In this document: piece after piece, positions 1 through 8,051 of the stretch
How the letters are laid out: the number at the start of each line of letters is the position of its first letter
Position numbering within the stretch: the first letter of the stretch is position 1
DNA from: an uncultured Erythrobacter sp.
Lineage (GTDB): Bacteria > Pseudomonadota > Alphaproteobacteria > Sphingomonadales > Sphingomonadaceae
Reading direction: 5' to 3'
NCBI GenBank assembly: GCA_947499505.1
Contig: CANMOQ010000002.1
Location: 868,001-932,000, forward strand
DNA: 64,000 bases
The notes under the pieces: generated by a model
Database searches by the model: none
Told to the model about the DNA's origin: nothing
The model's input: the letters and a program-made list of their open reading frames with translations, nothing else
Position numbers and translations under genes: made by a program

Positions 1-1
1 T

Positions 2-985
2 TGCGACCACCCCTTCGCTGCCGCTGGAATGGCCTTCGCGGGAGAAAAGCCTGAATTTGCTGCGGCGGTTTCCAACGCCGGAGGTATCGGAGCTCTTGGT
101 GTCGGGTTCATGGATGCGGAGGAGCTTCGGCGCCGCATCGCGCTTGTCCGCGAGCTGACCCGTTCGCCGTTCAATATCAACTTCATCACCTGTTTTGACA
201 ATGATGCGCAGATTCGAATTTGCGCAGAAGAAAAGCCGCCGATTGTCTCATTCCATTGGGGACATCCTTCAGCGGAGCATCTCAAGTTGCTGACCGATGC
301 GGGCATCTCCGTTTGGGAGCAGGTCGGATCCGTCGAAGACGCTCGGCGGGCGCTTGGCGATGGGGTCGAAGTCATTGTTGCGCAGGGATACGAGGCTGGG
401 GGTCACAATTATCAGGCATTGCCGACCTTCGTCCTGGTGCCTGAGTTGGTGGATGCTCTAGATGGCGCAATGATCCTGGCTGCCGGCGGCGTTAGTGACG
501 GGCGCGGCGTTGCGGCTGCCCTTGCGCTGGGCGCAGACGGTGTCTGGGTCGGCACGCGCCTCGTGGCAAGCGAAGAAGCTTATGTCCATCCAGAGCATTT
601 GCGAAGACTGATCGCCGCAGAGGGAAAAGATACCGTCCTTTCTGCGATCTTCGGACCGGAATGGCCGCACTTCAATCCCATGCGTCTCATTGAAAACCGG
701 GTCGTTCGGGAATTCAATCACCGACTCGACGAAGTGCCTCTGGAGAGGCATGACCTCGAAGTGATTGGTCAAACGACTGACCGCGGGCAAGAGATGGAGC
801 TTAGAAAGTTCAACGTGGTCCTGCCGACACCTGAGATGGAGGCAGATTGGGAGGAAATTCCATTTCTCGCCGGTCAAGGAGTGTCGGCGGTGAAGGAAGT
901 TTTGCCAGCAGGGCGGATTGTTAAAAACATGATGGCAGAGGCGGAGGCGATCGTTGCAAGGATCGCCGCCTCCACTCGCAGCTAG
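2..985 (+). CDS. Nitronate monooxygenase family protein (5' end outside window)
   Basis: FMN-dependent TIM-barrel enzyme of the nitronate monooxygenase/2-nitropropane dioxygenase family, which oxidises nitronates to carbonyl compounds and nitrite. Seen: an N-terminal AAAVSNAGGIGALG segment, a QGYEAGGH motif around residues 120-125 (family FMN and catalytic-His region), and the phosphate-binding stretch AAGGVSDGRG followed by LGADGVWVGTRLVASEE. The frame is open to base 2 and the residues before the first ATG (base 29) fit the family start, so the gene is most likely cut by the window edge and not begun at 29. The following amidase starts inside its 3' end. Substrate is not known; the amidase, nitrilase and aldoxime dehydratase nearby suggest catabolism of nitrogen-containing small molecules. 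Confidence 0.8.
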   Translation, partial: CDHPFAAAGMAFAGEKPEFAAAVSNAGGIGALGVGFMDAEELRRRIALVRELTRSPFNINFITCFDNDAQIRICAEEKPPIVSFHWGHPSAEHLKLLTDAGISVWEQVGSVEDARRALGDGVEVIVAQGYEAGGHNYQALPTFVLVPELVDALDGAMILAAGGVSDGRGVAAALALGADGVWVGTRLVASEEAYVHPEHLRRLIAAEGKDTVLSAIFGPEWPHFNPMRLIENRVVREFNHRLDEVPLERHDLEVIGQTTDRGQEMELRKFNVVLPTPEMEADWEEIPFLAGQGVSAVKEVLPAGRIVKNMMAEAEAIVARIAASTRS

Positions 986-2363
986 TATCGTGGAGGATAT
1001 TCCGGGCTACCGATCACGCCTTGTTACCGGTGACGGCTCGCCAGTTTCATTTGTCGAGGATGCGCTTGCGAGGGCAATTGGTTGCTCGGATCTGAACCTT
1101 TTATGTCATTTGGACGAGCGCGGCGCGCGCCAGCTCGCGAAAAAAGTCGACAGTGAGCGCTCAGACGGCCGCAATATCGAGGGGCTGCCACCGCTTGCCG
1201 GAATACCATTCCTGGTCAAAGACAACATCGCGGTAGCAGGCATGCCGTTGACCGGAGGTGGGTGCGCAATCGGCGGCGGCGATGCTGCTGCTGACGCTCC
1301 GGTCGTCGCTGCGCTTCGAAAGGCGGGCGCCATCCCGATTGGCAAGGCGAACCTGCACGAATTCGCGTTCGGGGTGACGAGCGACAACCCCATATTCGGC
1401 CCCGTCCGAAATCCAGCGAACAGGGATTTCTCGACCGGGGGATCAAGTGGCGGTTCCGCTGCTGCCGTTGCTGCAGGCGTAGTACCTTTTGCGCTTGGAA
1501 CGGACACGGGCGGATCGGGCCGTATCCCTGCGGCATTTTGTGGATGCGTTGGCTTCCGGCCATCCGCCGGTCGCTACCCTGCAGGCGGTGTGCTGACACT
1601 TAGCTGGACGCTTGACACCATTTCGCTGGCAGCCAGAACGGTCAGTGATGTCGCTCTGCTCGACACGATAATCGTACCCGATGGGCGCTCGCCTCCCGAC
1701 ATCGCTCGACCTCTCCGACTTGGTGTTCCGCGAAGCAGTTTTGCTGCACAACTTGAAGGCCAGGTCGACGAGGCATTTGATGCAGTTCTTGCCCGCTTGG
1801 CAGCATCGGGCGTCATTTTGGTTGACGTGGATTGTCGCGAGATACTGAAACACGATGAGGCAGCATCTTTCCCGATTGCCATCCATGAGGCCGGCATTGT
1901 TTGGCGACGGTTTCTGGAAGATCGTGACATCGCGCTCCGAGCATTCCTTGACGCGATAGCCAGTCCAGACGTTCGGGCTGGCTTCCAACAGGCTCTCGAA
2001 AGCGCAGTCGTGGATAGCGAGTATGGAAAAGCCATGCATCTCGAACTGCTCGCACTGAGGGATCGCTATGCGAGTTGCTTTCTGACGAGCCGGATCGATG
2101 GGCTGGTTTTCCCCACAGTGCCGGTCGCGCCTCCGCCGCTTGGCGAAAACGAAACTGTATCGATCGGCGACCGGAAGTTACCGCTCTTTCCGACGATCAT
2201 TAGAAACACCAGTCCAGGCTCTCTCGGAGGGCTACCTGGAATTTCAATTCCTGCCGGTAAGTTGGCAAATGGCCTGCCATTTGGCGTCGAAATCGATGGC
2301 CCGGTACATGAGGATCGCGCGCTCTTGAAGGTCGCAGAACGGATTGAGGAGGTGTTGGCTTGA
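954..2363 (+). CDS. Amidase (amidase signature family)
   Basis: Amidase-signature hydrolase, 469 aa, cleaving C-N amide bonds to acid and ammonia. The Ser-cisSer-Lys triad is visible: Lys89 in FLVKDN, Ser164 in the GGSSGGS block and Ser188 in GTDTGGSG; the 75- and 24-residue spacings match those of characterised family members. The start is a TTG at 954 with a GGAGG six bases upstream, inside the end of the nitronate monooxygenase gene; a GTG at 990 is the alternative but has no clear ribosome site. The stop overlaps the MOSC gene start (TTGA), so the three genes are probably co-transcribed. Substrate unknown. With a nitrilase and aldoxime dehydratase 2 kb downstream, an amide arising from nitrile or oxime metabolism is plausible. 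Confidence 0.88.
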   Translation: MQGSPPPLAASIVEDIPGYRSRLVTGDGSPVSFVEDALARAIGCSDLNLLCHLDERGARQLAKKVDSERSDGRNIEGLPPLAGIPFLVKDNIAVAGMPLTGGGCAIGGGDAAADAPVVAALRKAGAIPIGKANLHEFAFGVTSDNPIFGPVRNPANRDFSTGGSSGGSAAAVAAGVVPFALGTDTGGSGRIPAAFCGCVGFRPSAGRYPAGGVLTLSWTLDTISLAARTVSDVALLDTIIVPDGRSPPDIARPLRLGVPRSSFAAQLEGQVDEAFDAVLARLAASGVILVDVDCREILKHDEAASFPIAIHEAGIVWRRFLEDRDIALRAFLDAIASPDVRAGFQQALESAVVDSEYGKAMHLELLALRDRYASCFLTSRIDGLVFPTVPVAPPPLGENETVSIGDRKLPLFPTIIRNTSPGSLGGLPGISIPAGKLANGLPFGVEIDGPVHEDRALLKVAERIEEVLA

Positions 2364-3133
2364 TCACTCATATGTATAAATACCCGGTGAAAGGGATGAG
2401 CGGAGCGGCGCTCCAGCGAGTAGAACTCACCGTCGAAGATGGATTGAAGGGCGATCGTGCGATTGCGATAGCGCGTAAGCCAGGCACGTTTGACCGGAAC
2501 AACCCGGAAGCGCTTCCAAAATCCAGATTTCTCATGCTGATGCGAGACGAACGGCTTGCCCTGCTCGACACGAAATATGACGAGGAGACCGGCCGTTTGT
2601 CAATCAGACAAGACGGCGCGACAAGGCTTGAAGCATCGCTAGACGATGGAGCAGATGTTCAACGCGTCGAGCGATTCTTTGCGGACTATCTTCACGATGA
2701 CCGTCTTGATCCGGAGATTATCCGAACCTCCGATCACAAATTCACCGACATCAGCGTCGTGTCCGAAGAGAAAGCACGCGCGATTTCCTTGATCAACCTC
2801 AATTCGGTTCGTGCATTGGCTGAATCGTTGGGTGTGCCGGTTCATCATATGCGGTTTCGGGCGAATGTTTACTTTGAGGGTGTTCCGGCATGGCAAGAGT
2901 TCGACTGGATCGAGCAGGATATTAAGATCGGATCGTGTGTTGTGCGCGGCGTTCTGAGAACACGGCGGTGTGCCGCAACGCAGGTAAATCCAGAGACTGG
3001 CGAGCGGGACATCAACATTCCGGCGGAGCTCAAAGCACGTTTTGGTCATCTCGACATGGGTATCTATGCCGAGGTGACACAAGCGGGTGCAATTGAAATT
3101 GGTGATCAATTGCAGGTTTTGAGTGCGGACTAG
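2360..3133 (+). CDS. MOSC domain-containing protein
   Basis: Molybdenum-cofactor binding protein, 257 aa, of the MOSC group that includes bacterial YcbX and the mitochondrial amidoxime-reducing component. N-terminal MOSC_N beta-barrel (YPVKGMSG near residues 8-15, GLKGDRAIAI near 29-38) is followed by the MOSC core with RTRRCAATQVNPETGERD around residues 200-217; the Cys there is the expected cofactor ligand. It is shorter than YcbX and has no C-terminal ferredoxin domain, so an external electron donor would be needed. TTG start overlaps the amidase stop by four bases. Family members reduce N-hydroxylated compounds such as amidoximes and hydroxylamines; that role here is inference from family and neighbours. 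Confidence 0.82.
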   Translation: MITHMYKYPVKGMSGAALQRVELTVEDGLKGDRAIAIARKPGTFDRNNPEALPKSRFLMLMRDERLALLDTKYDEETGRLSIRQDGATRLEASLDDGADVQRVERFFADYLHDDRLDPEIIRTSDHKFTDISVVSEEKARAISLINLNSVRALAESLGVPVHHMRFRANVYFEGVPAWQEFDWIEQDIKIGSCVVRGVLRTRRCAATQVNPETGERDINIPAELKARFGHLDMGIYAEVTQAGAIEIGDQLQVLSAD

Positions 3134-3208
3134 GTGCACATGTTCGACCCATAAACGGGCCTGCTTGTCCTTGACTGAATAGTCTTCCCAACCAACCGGC
3201 TCCGGACT

Positions 3209-4180
3209 TCACTTGGCACTGGTCATGAGATGACCGGTCGATCCGCTCCTGAATTCGCGAGGGGTCAATCCATAGTGCGTCCTGAATGCTCGCGAAAAAT
3301 GCGCGGAGTCAGAGAAGCCCCAGTCGAGACATAATTCTGTAATGGTCTTGCGCTGCCCCGGATCTGCAAGTTCGGCGGCACAATGTTCGAGGCGACGCTT
3401 CGTTATGAATCGCGATAATGTTTCATCACCTGTTGCTTTGAACAAGCGGTGCAGGGCGCGTATGCTTAACCCTGTCCGCGAGCTGATCATTGCCACGCTG
3501 AGATCCGCGTTCTTCAGGTTCTTCGCTATAAAGGCGTCTATTCGCGCACGAGTAGCGACCCGATTACTCGGCTCCTTCTCCATCTGCATCGCGTCGAATT
3601 TTCCGATTGTCACGGCTAAAAGGTCGAGCAAGGAATTGCTTAGATTGGCGCGTTCGCTTGGTTCGAAGTTGGCTGCGCCGTCGATGTAGTGCCTGATTGT
3701 ACTTCCCAGCAGCGCTCCAAGCGAAAAAGTGCCCGATATCCGCCTCGCCACGGCGTCATTCATTCCGGGAATGGCCGACAGCAGCATGTCACGGGGGACA
3801 CGCAAAATATGTTGGCGCATGTCATGTTCGAACACCAACATATAGGGACGCTTGGTGTCGTATAGAACGCCGTCACCCGGCGCCAACCGAACGTGGCGGC
3901 CGTCTTGCGCAATCGTTGCCATTCCTTCCACCTGGACACTCAGCAGAAAATAGTCGGTCGAGCTGCCGCCAATGTGCTTGTTTGAACGCTGCACGTCCTG
4001 AGGGGACAAGGATAGATCGGTGAGAGAAATGTCGCCGAAATCGGTATCGTACATATCCCAACGGAAGGGGTCTTTGCCCATCGGATCGATTTGTAAGGGA
4101 ACGAACAGATCACAAGCAATATCGCGCCAGACTTTGAGGCTGTCTTCTGTAAATCCGGAACTTCCGAGTTGTAGGTCCAT
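3209..4180 (-). CDS. AraC family transcriptional regulator
   Basis: DNA-binding regulator of 323 aa. The N-terminal half (about 1-200) resembles the AraC-binding-like sensing domain found in regulators such as NahR-type or feaR-like proteins (SSTDYFLLSVQVEGMATIAQDG). The C-terminal double helix-turn-helix spans about 220-320, with SIRALHRLFK and the signature WGFSDSAHFSRAFRTHYGLTPREFR. It is transcribed away from the nitrilase-aldoxime dehydratase pair across a 131-base intergenic region containing a six-base inverted repeat, so it is the likely activator of that pair, responding to an aldoxime, nitrile or product acid. It is convergent with the MOSC gene. The effector is unknown. Confidence 0.88.
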   Translation of the reverse strand: MDLQLGSSGFTEDSLKVWRDIACDLFVPLQIDPMGKDPFRWDMYDTDFGDISLTDLSLSPQDVQRSNKHIGGSSTDYFLLSVQVEGMATIAQDGRHVRLAPGDGVLYDTKRPYMLVFEHDMRQHILRVPRDMLLSAIPGMNDAVARRISGTFSLGALLGSTIRHYIDGAANFEPSERANLSNSLLDLLAVTIGKFDAMQMEKEPSNRVATRARIDAFIAKNLKNADLSVAMISSRTGLSIRALHRLFKATGDETLSRFITKRRLEHCAAELADPGQRKTITELCLDWGFSDSAHFSRAFRTHYGLTPREFRSGSTGHLMTSAK

Positions 4181-4219
4181 TCGCCAATTCCCCTACGGAA
4201 TTTGTAGAACCGCTGTCAC

Positions 4220-4244
4220 ACAAGGTCAATAAAACCGTCCTTGT
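4220..4244. promoter_or_regulatory. Inverted repeat in AraC/nitrilase divergent promoter region
   Basis: ACAAGG (4220-4225) and CCTTGT (4239-4244) form a perfect six-base inverted repeat with a 13-base spacer, about 70 bases upstream of the nitrilase start and 40 upstream of the AraC start. It may be a regulator site; AraC proteins more often use direct repeats, so this is a weak call. Confidence 0.3.
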
Positions 4245-4311
4245 CATGCAATCGCGGAGCCCCCGAAATGCCTAGGGTTTCCAATCATGCAGGTGTTTGG
4301 GAGAGCAGATC

Positions 4312-5352
4312 ATGGCAGGTGCATTCAAGGCCGCGGCCGTGCAGGCCGCGCCAGTGTACATGGACCTCGACGGAACCGTCGAGAAAACCGTTCGGATCAT
4401 AGAGGATGCCGCAAGAAGCGGCATTGAGATGATTACATTCCCGGAAGCATGGCTACCGGGCTATCCCTTTTGGGCGTGGCTCGATTCACCAGCCTGGGGC
4501 ATGCAGTTTGTCCAGCGCTATCACGCCGCGTCGATTGATCGAATCGGCCCTGAAATTTCGCGCATCGCCGAGGCCGCGCGAGATGCAAGTATGCTTGTCG
4601 GGTTGGGAACGAGCGAGCGGTATCATGGCACGCTGTTCTTGGGGCAGACCATCATCGACACGGATGGCAGCGTCTTGAAACACCGGCGTAAACTTAAGCC
4701 GACCCATGTCGAACGGTCAGTGTTCGGAGAGGGAGATGGCAGCGACATCGAAGTCCTCGAAACCCGCCTTGGCAGAGTCGGAGGCCTTTGCTGTTGGGAG
4801 CACCTTCAGCCGCTCGTAAAGGCCGCCATGTTTTTTCAGCATGAGCAGATCCATATGGCGGCATGGCCGAGCTTTGCCGTCTACCGCGACAAAGCTTACG
4901 CGCTGGGAGCGGACGCAAATGCTGCAGCAAGCCAGGTCTATGCCCTCGAAGGTGGGTGTTTTGTGATTGCTGCGACGGCGATTGTGGACAAACCAACGCA
5001 AGACATACTGTGTGATAGCGACCAAAAGCGCGATCTGCTGCCCCTCGGAGGCGGGAAGAGTATGATCTACGGGCCAGACGGTCGACCACTTGCCGAGTTC
5101 ATTCCCGAGCACGAAGAGGGACTTGTGATCGCAGAGATCGATCTTGCTGAAATAGCATTGGCTAAGGCAGCGACGGATCCTGCTGGCCACTATGCCCGGG
5201 GTGACGTCCTCAGACTGTTGTTCAACTCTTCTGAGCGCAGGGTGCTCGAACCCAAGCCGGATTTCGGGGACGGTTGGGACACCGAACTTGAGGGGGCTTC
5301 ACCCGATCAAGAAGCTGCCGCGTTTGAGCAGAGCACTGAGAGGGAGATATGA
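4312..5352 (+). CDS. Carbon-nitrogen hydrolase, nitrilase
   Basis: Nitrilase-superfamily hydrolase of the true nitrilase branch, 346 aa, converting nitriles to carboxylic acid and ammonia. The Glu-Lys-Cys triad is visible: Glu45 in TFPEAWLPGYP, Lys in RRKLKPTHVER (127-129), and Cys161 in GGLCCWEHLQP. The FPEAWLPGYPFW and CWEHLQPL blocks are typical of aliphatic/aromatic nitrilases rather than cyanide hydratases or amidases. ATG at 4312 is chosen because GGGAGAG lies 7 bases upstream; an in-frame TTG at 4297 is less likely. The stop overlaps the aldoxime dehydratase start (ATGA), so the pair should act in sequence: aldoxime to nitrile to acid. Confidence 0.92.
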   Translation: MAGAFKAAAVQAAPVYMDLDGTVEKTVRIIEDAARSGIEMITFPEAWLPGYPFWAWLDSPAWGMQFVQRYHAASIDRIGPEISRIAEAARDASMLVGLGTSERYHGTLFLGQTIIDTDGSVLKHRRKLKPTHVERSVFGEGDGSDIEVLETRLGRVGGLCCWEHLQPLVKAAMFFQHEQIHMAAWPSFAVYRDKAYALGADANAAASQVYALEGGCFVIAATAIVDKPTQDILCDSDQKRDLLPLGGGKSMIYGPDGRPLAEFIPEHEEGLVIAEIDLAEIALAKAATDPAGHYARGDVLRLLFNSSERRVLEPKPDFGDGWDTELEGASPDQEAAAFEQSTEREI

Positions 5353-6320
5353 TAAAGCGCAACATGCCGGACGGTTGGAAGCCACCTTATCCGGCTTGGT
5401 CAGCTAAGGCGAAGCGCGATGTCGTCATCCTTCATCTTGGCGTGCAAAGCCGCGAAGCAGATTTCAGCGGTTTCGTAGAACCGCATCCCATTTCCGCCGC
5501 ACACCTCGACGAGGCCACTTTCAAAAACGCAAGCGGAGACAATAGCCGACTTACAATCGCCTATTTTAGCAATACTGATGAGCTCGATTGCTATCTCGAT
5601 AGCGATGGTTTCAAGGCATGGTGGACTGACGCCATCCAACGACCGCATATCGGCGTGTGGCATGAAGCTTATGTCATACCACCTGACCGCTTCGAAACGC
5701 TGTATTCCTTCGCGACGCAAAGCCAGGTCGGCATCCTGAGTCTGGCCCCCTCTACCGGGCCCATTGCAGAGCATGGATATGACGGTGCGATGCGCGACCG
5801 CCTCGGCATCGCTGGCAACGACCCACTCGATACCGATCTAGGCTCGATACCCGGTCGAGAAACGGACGTAGTCAGGGGTTTGGTCCGGGTCGCTCCGCCA
5901 GCAAATCTCGCAGTGATCCGTTCGGGCCAGGATTGGTCGCAGTGCGGCGAGGAGGAGCGCGAATGCTATCTGACGACGGTCGCCCCGCTCTTGGCACGCG
6001 CAATGCACGATCTCAGAGACAGGCCTGTGGAAACCGGCGCGATCAGCTGCAACTTGATGCGTGAACATCACCGCAGCGGCGCGCCGCTTGATCGTACCTT
6101 CGGACTGGCTCAGTTTCGGTCGCTTGCGGAACTCGAGAAATGGGCGAAATCGCATCCTAAACATGTCGCGGTTTTGCAGTCCTTTTTTGGGTTCCTTGAC
6201 CAATTCGGACCTGAATCTGGCTTGCGTCTTTACCATGAGGTCTTTGTAACCCCAACGGCAGCAAAGCCGTTCGAGTATGTCAATTGCCGGAAATCAACCG
6301 GCATATTGTCGATAGTTTGA
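5349..6320 (+). CDS. Aldoxime dehydratase family protein (phenylacetaldoxime dehydratase-like)
   Basis: Haem-dependent aldoxime dehydratase family, 323 aa, which dehydrates R-CH=NOH to nitriles. Family features seen: N-terminal PDGWKPPYPAWSAKAK, SDGFKAWWTD near 85-93, EHGYDGAMRDR near 141-151, IRSGQDW near 190-196, and LRLYHEV with the presumed proximal haem ligand His296. The C terminus is short (about 30 residues less than characterised enzymes of about 350) and reads FEYVNCRKSTGILSIV. There is no His after His296, although characterised enzymes carry a catalytic distal His about 20 residues after the proximal one. It is translationally coupled to the nitrilase. Family assignment is firm; activity is uncertain because of the missing His. 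Confidence 0.85.
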   Translation: MIKRNMPDGWKPPYPAWSAKAKRDVVILHLGVQSREADFSGFVEPHPISAAHLDEATFKNASGDNSRLTIAYFSNTDELDCYLDSDGFKAWWTDAIQRPHIGVWHEAYVIPPDRFETLYSFATQSQVGILSLAPSTGPIAEHGYDGAMRDRLGIAGNDPLDTDLGSIPGRETDVVRGLVRVAPPANLAVIRSGQDWSQCGEEERECYLTTVAPLLARAMHDLRDRPVETGAISCNLMREHHRSGAPLDRTFGLAQFRSLAELEKWAKSHPKHVAVLQSFFGFLDQFGPESGLRLYHEVFVTPTAAKPFEYVNCRKSTGILSIV

Positions 6321-6323
6321 ATG

Positions 6324-6515
6324 CATGGACTCAAGGATGGGTGACCTCGCCGGCGCGGAACATGGGTGCCGTACGCTCATCGTCAGCGAGATCGAGGCCG
6401 AGTTGACGCGGTTGGCCGAGGCTGGAGTACATGTGGGTCATACAAAAACGGGAGATGTCGCAAAAACACCCAGTTGACCGATCCGGATAGAGGCACGTAA
6501 TTCCAGCTCGGCCAA
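6324..6515 (+). pseudogene. Decayed VOC/glyoxalase-family gene fragment
   Basis: From the ATG at 6324 the frame reads a short peptide containing RTLIVSEIEAELTRLAEAG and then TGDVAKT, the typical middle of a small VOC (glyoxalase/bleomycin-resistance fold) protein. It stops at 6477; in the next frame QLTDPD and, after a further stop, FQLGQM continue the usual C-terminal strand. The 5' half is missing. A frameshift, internal stop and missing front make it a non-functional remnant, probably broken together with the adjacent insertion-sequence fragment. Confidence 0.6.
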
Positions 6516-6563
6516 ATGCAGCGTACGGTCAGCGCGTTCGCTATGCTTTGTGCCTTCAGGCGG

Positions 6564-6692
6564 GTCGCCGCGCAGCCCTTCAAGCACGATCCTGATCTTG
6601 TCTTCTGCTGAGAAGTGACGCCGCGTCCGACGGCAGATGTCCTTCATAACCTGCTCAGCAGGCTGCTTCGACTTCGATTTTTTGGTTCTCAT
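6564..6692 (-). mobile_element. IS3-family transposase orfA remnant
   Basis: The first 43 codons from the ATG at 6692 encode a Lys/Arg-rich start followed by DICRRTRRHFSAEDKIRIVL and EGLRG, which is the N-terminal helix-turn-helix of a widespread IS3-type OrfA. The usual continuation (ESIAELCRREGI) is missing; the frame runs on into unrelated sequence that is the antisense of the VOC fragment. Thus only one end of the element survives. No orfB and no intact terminal inverted repeats were seen; sequence from 6693 to about 6800 may include the outer end. Confidence 0.7.
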
Positions 6693-6854
6693 CTTCGTTC
6701 CATAGTCACTACGACGAGAACCAAAACTCTCCTAAACCTCAACCGCTAATCAGTGCCATAGGTGCTGACGGGGAGCAATCGAGGCGCACCGACGCCTGGC
6801 ACTTTAGGTCTCTATAGTGACAGTCCGGCAATTAAATCGCCGAGATGATGCAGG

Positions 6855-8021
6855 TCAGTCGAACGCTTTAGCCAGGCAGTTTGCCAACAACATGTCCACG
6901 CCGATTCTCGCTATATTGCGAGCTCCTGTTAGCGCCATGTCGAGGGCAAGTTCTTCAGATATGATATCTAAGACACGTTTGACGCCCAGGTAGCCTCCTG
7001 CCGACAGTCCATAGAGATACGGCCTCGCAAAGCTCACGGCTGTAGCGCCAAGAGCGATAGCCTTAATAATGTCAGTGCCTCGTCTGATCCCGCCATCCAG
7101 TATCAGTGGATAGTCGGGCCCTGCCGCTTTTCGGGCGGGAAGCAGCGCGTCCAGAGGCGCAGCTTCCGCATCCAGCTGACGACCGCCATGGTTCGAAAGG
7201 ATCACCCCGGCAAAGCCTGCGGACTGAGCCCGCTTGACATCATTCGGGTGCAGGACGCCTTTTAGAAGCACGTCGCCTTGCCATTGCTCGATCAACCAGG
7301 CCGCATCGTCCCAATCGAAATCCGCATCCAGTTGTTCCGCGACGAACTGCGCGAGCGACACCGCCGGAGTCTCGGTGGATAGGTTGGCGTAGGAAATGGA
7401 CGCGCCTGTCAGATAGTCCCACGTCCAGCGCGGCTTGCGGACCGCTTCGATGGCCTGACCCAGGCTGATGGTCGGTGGTATGGTGAAGCCATTCCTCACG
7501 TCACGTTCGCGCTTTCCGGCAAGCGGGAAATCTGCCGTCAGAACGAGTTTCGTATATCCTGCGTCTTTGGCGCGCCGTAGCATTTGTGAGACCAATTCCC
7601 GGTCTTTCCAGACATAAAGTTGAAACCACCGCGGGCCGTCGCCGATCGCCGCGATGTCCTCCATAGAGACGCTGGACAATGTCGAGAGCGTATAGGGCAC
7701 GCCATGATCCGCCGCCGCATGGGCGACGGCGCGTTCCCCATCGATGTGAAATAGGCGGTTACCCGCTGCGGGAGAGAGGCAGAACGGCTTCGCCCATGTC
7801 TCGCCAAGGATCTCGACCGAGGTGTCTACGCGCGCGACTCCCTTCAGAACGCGGTGGACGAGCGGGTATTCTGAAAACGCCCCGCTGTTGCGCGCAAGCG
7901 TGATCTCGTCTCCGGAACCGCCGTCGATATAGTCGAACACCATCTTGTGCGCTCGCCGCTTCGCCAGCACCCGCATGTCCGCGATGTTCAGGCACCGTTC
8001 GATCGCGCGTTTGTTCGCCAT
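6855..8021 (-). CDS. FMN-dependent alpha-hydroxy acid dehydrogenase (L-lactate dehydrogenase-like)
   Basis: TIM-barrel flavoprotein of 388 aa that oxidises (S)-2-hydroxy acids to 2-oxo acids, usually passing electrons to the membrane quinone pool. Seen: MVFDYIDGGSGDE near 29-40, WFQLYVWKDRE near 130-140, the active-site SNHGGRQLD around 275-283 (catalytic His and substrate-binding Arg), and DGGIRRGTDIIKAIALGA binding the FMN phosphate. ATG at 8021 is chosen; a GTG directly before it is in frame. It is last in the GH95-GH3-epimerase-xylB-xylA operon, 30 bases after xylA. L-lactate is the attractive substrate because the FAH-family hydrolase of the same island should release it; mandelate or glycolate cannot be excluded. 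Confidence 0.85.
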   Translation of the reverse strand: MANKRAIERCLNIADMRVLAKRRAHKMVFDYIDGGSGDEITLARNSGAFSEYPLVHRVLKGVARVDTSVEILGETWAKPFCLSPAAGNRLFHIDGERAVAHAAADHGVPYTLSTLSSVSMEDIAAIGDGPRWFQLYVWKDRELVSQMLRRAKDAGYTKLVLTADFPLAGKRERDVRNGFTIPPTISLGQAIEAVRKPRWTWDYLTGASISYANLSTETPAVSLAQFVAEQLDADFDWDDAAWLIEQWQGDVLLKGVLHPNDVKRAQSAGFAGVILSNHGGRQLDAEAAPLDALLPARKAAGPDYPLILDGGIRRGTDIIKAIALGATAVSFARPYLYGLSAGGYLGVKRVLDIISEELALDMALTGARNIARIGVDMLLANCLAKAFD

Positions 8022-8051
8022 CACCTTTTCCCGGGAAGCCGTGCCAAACGG

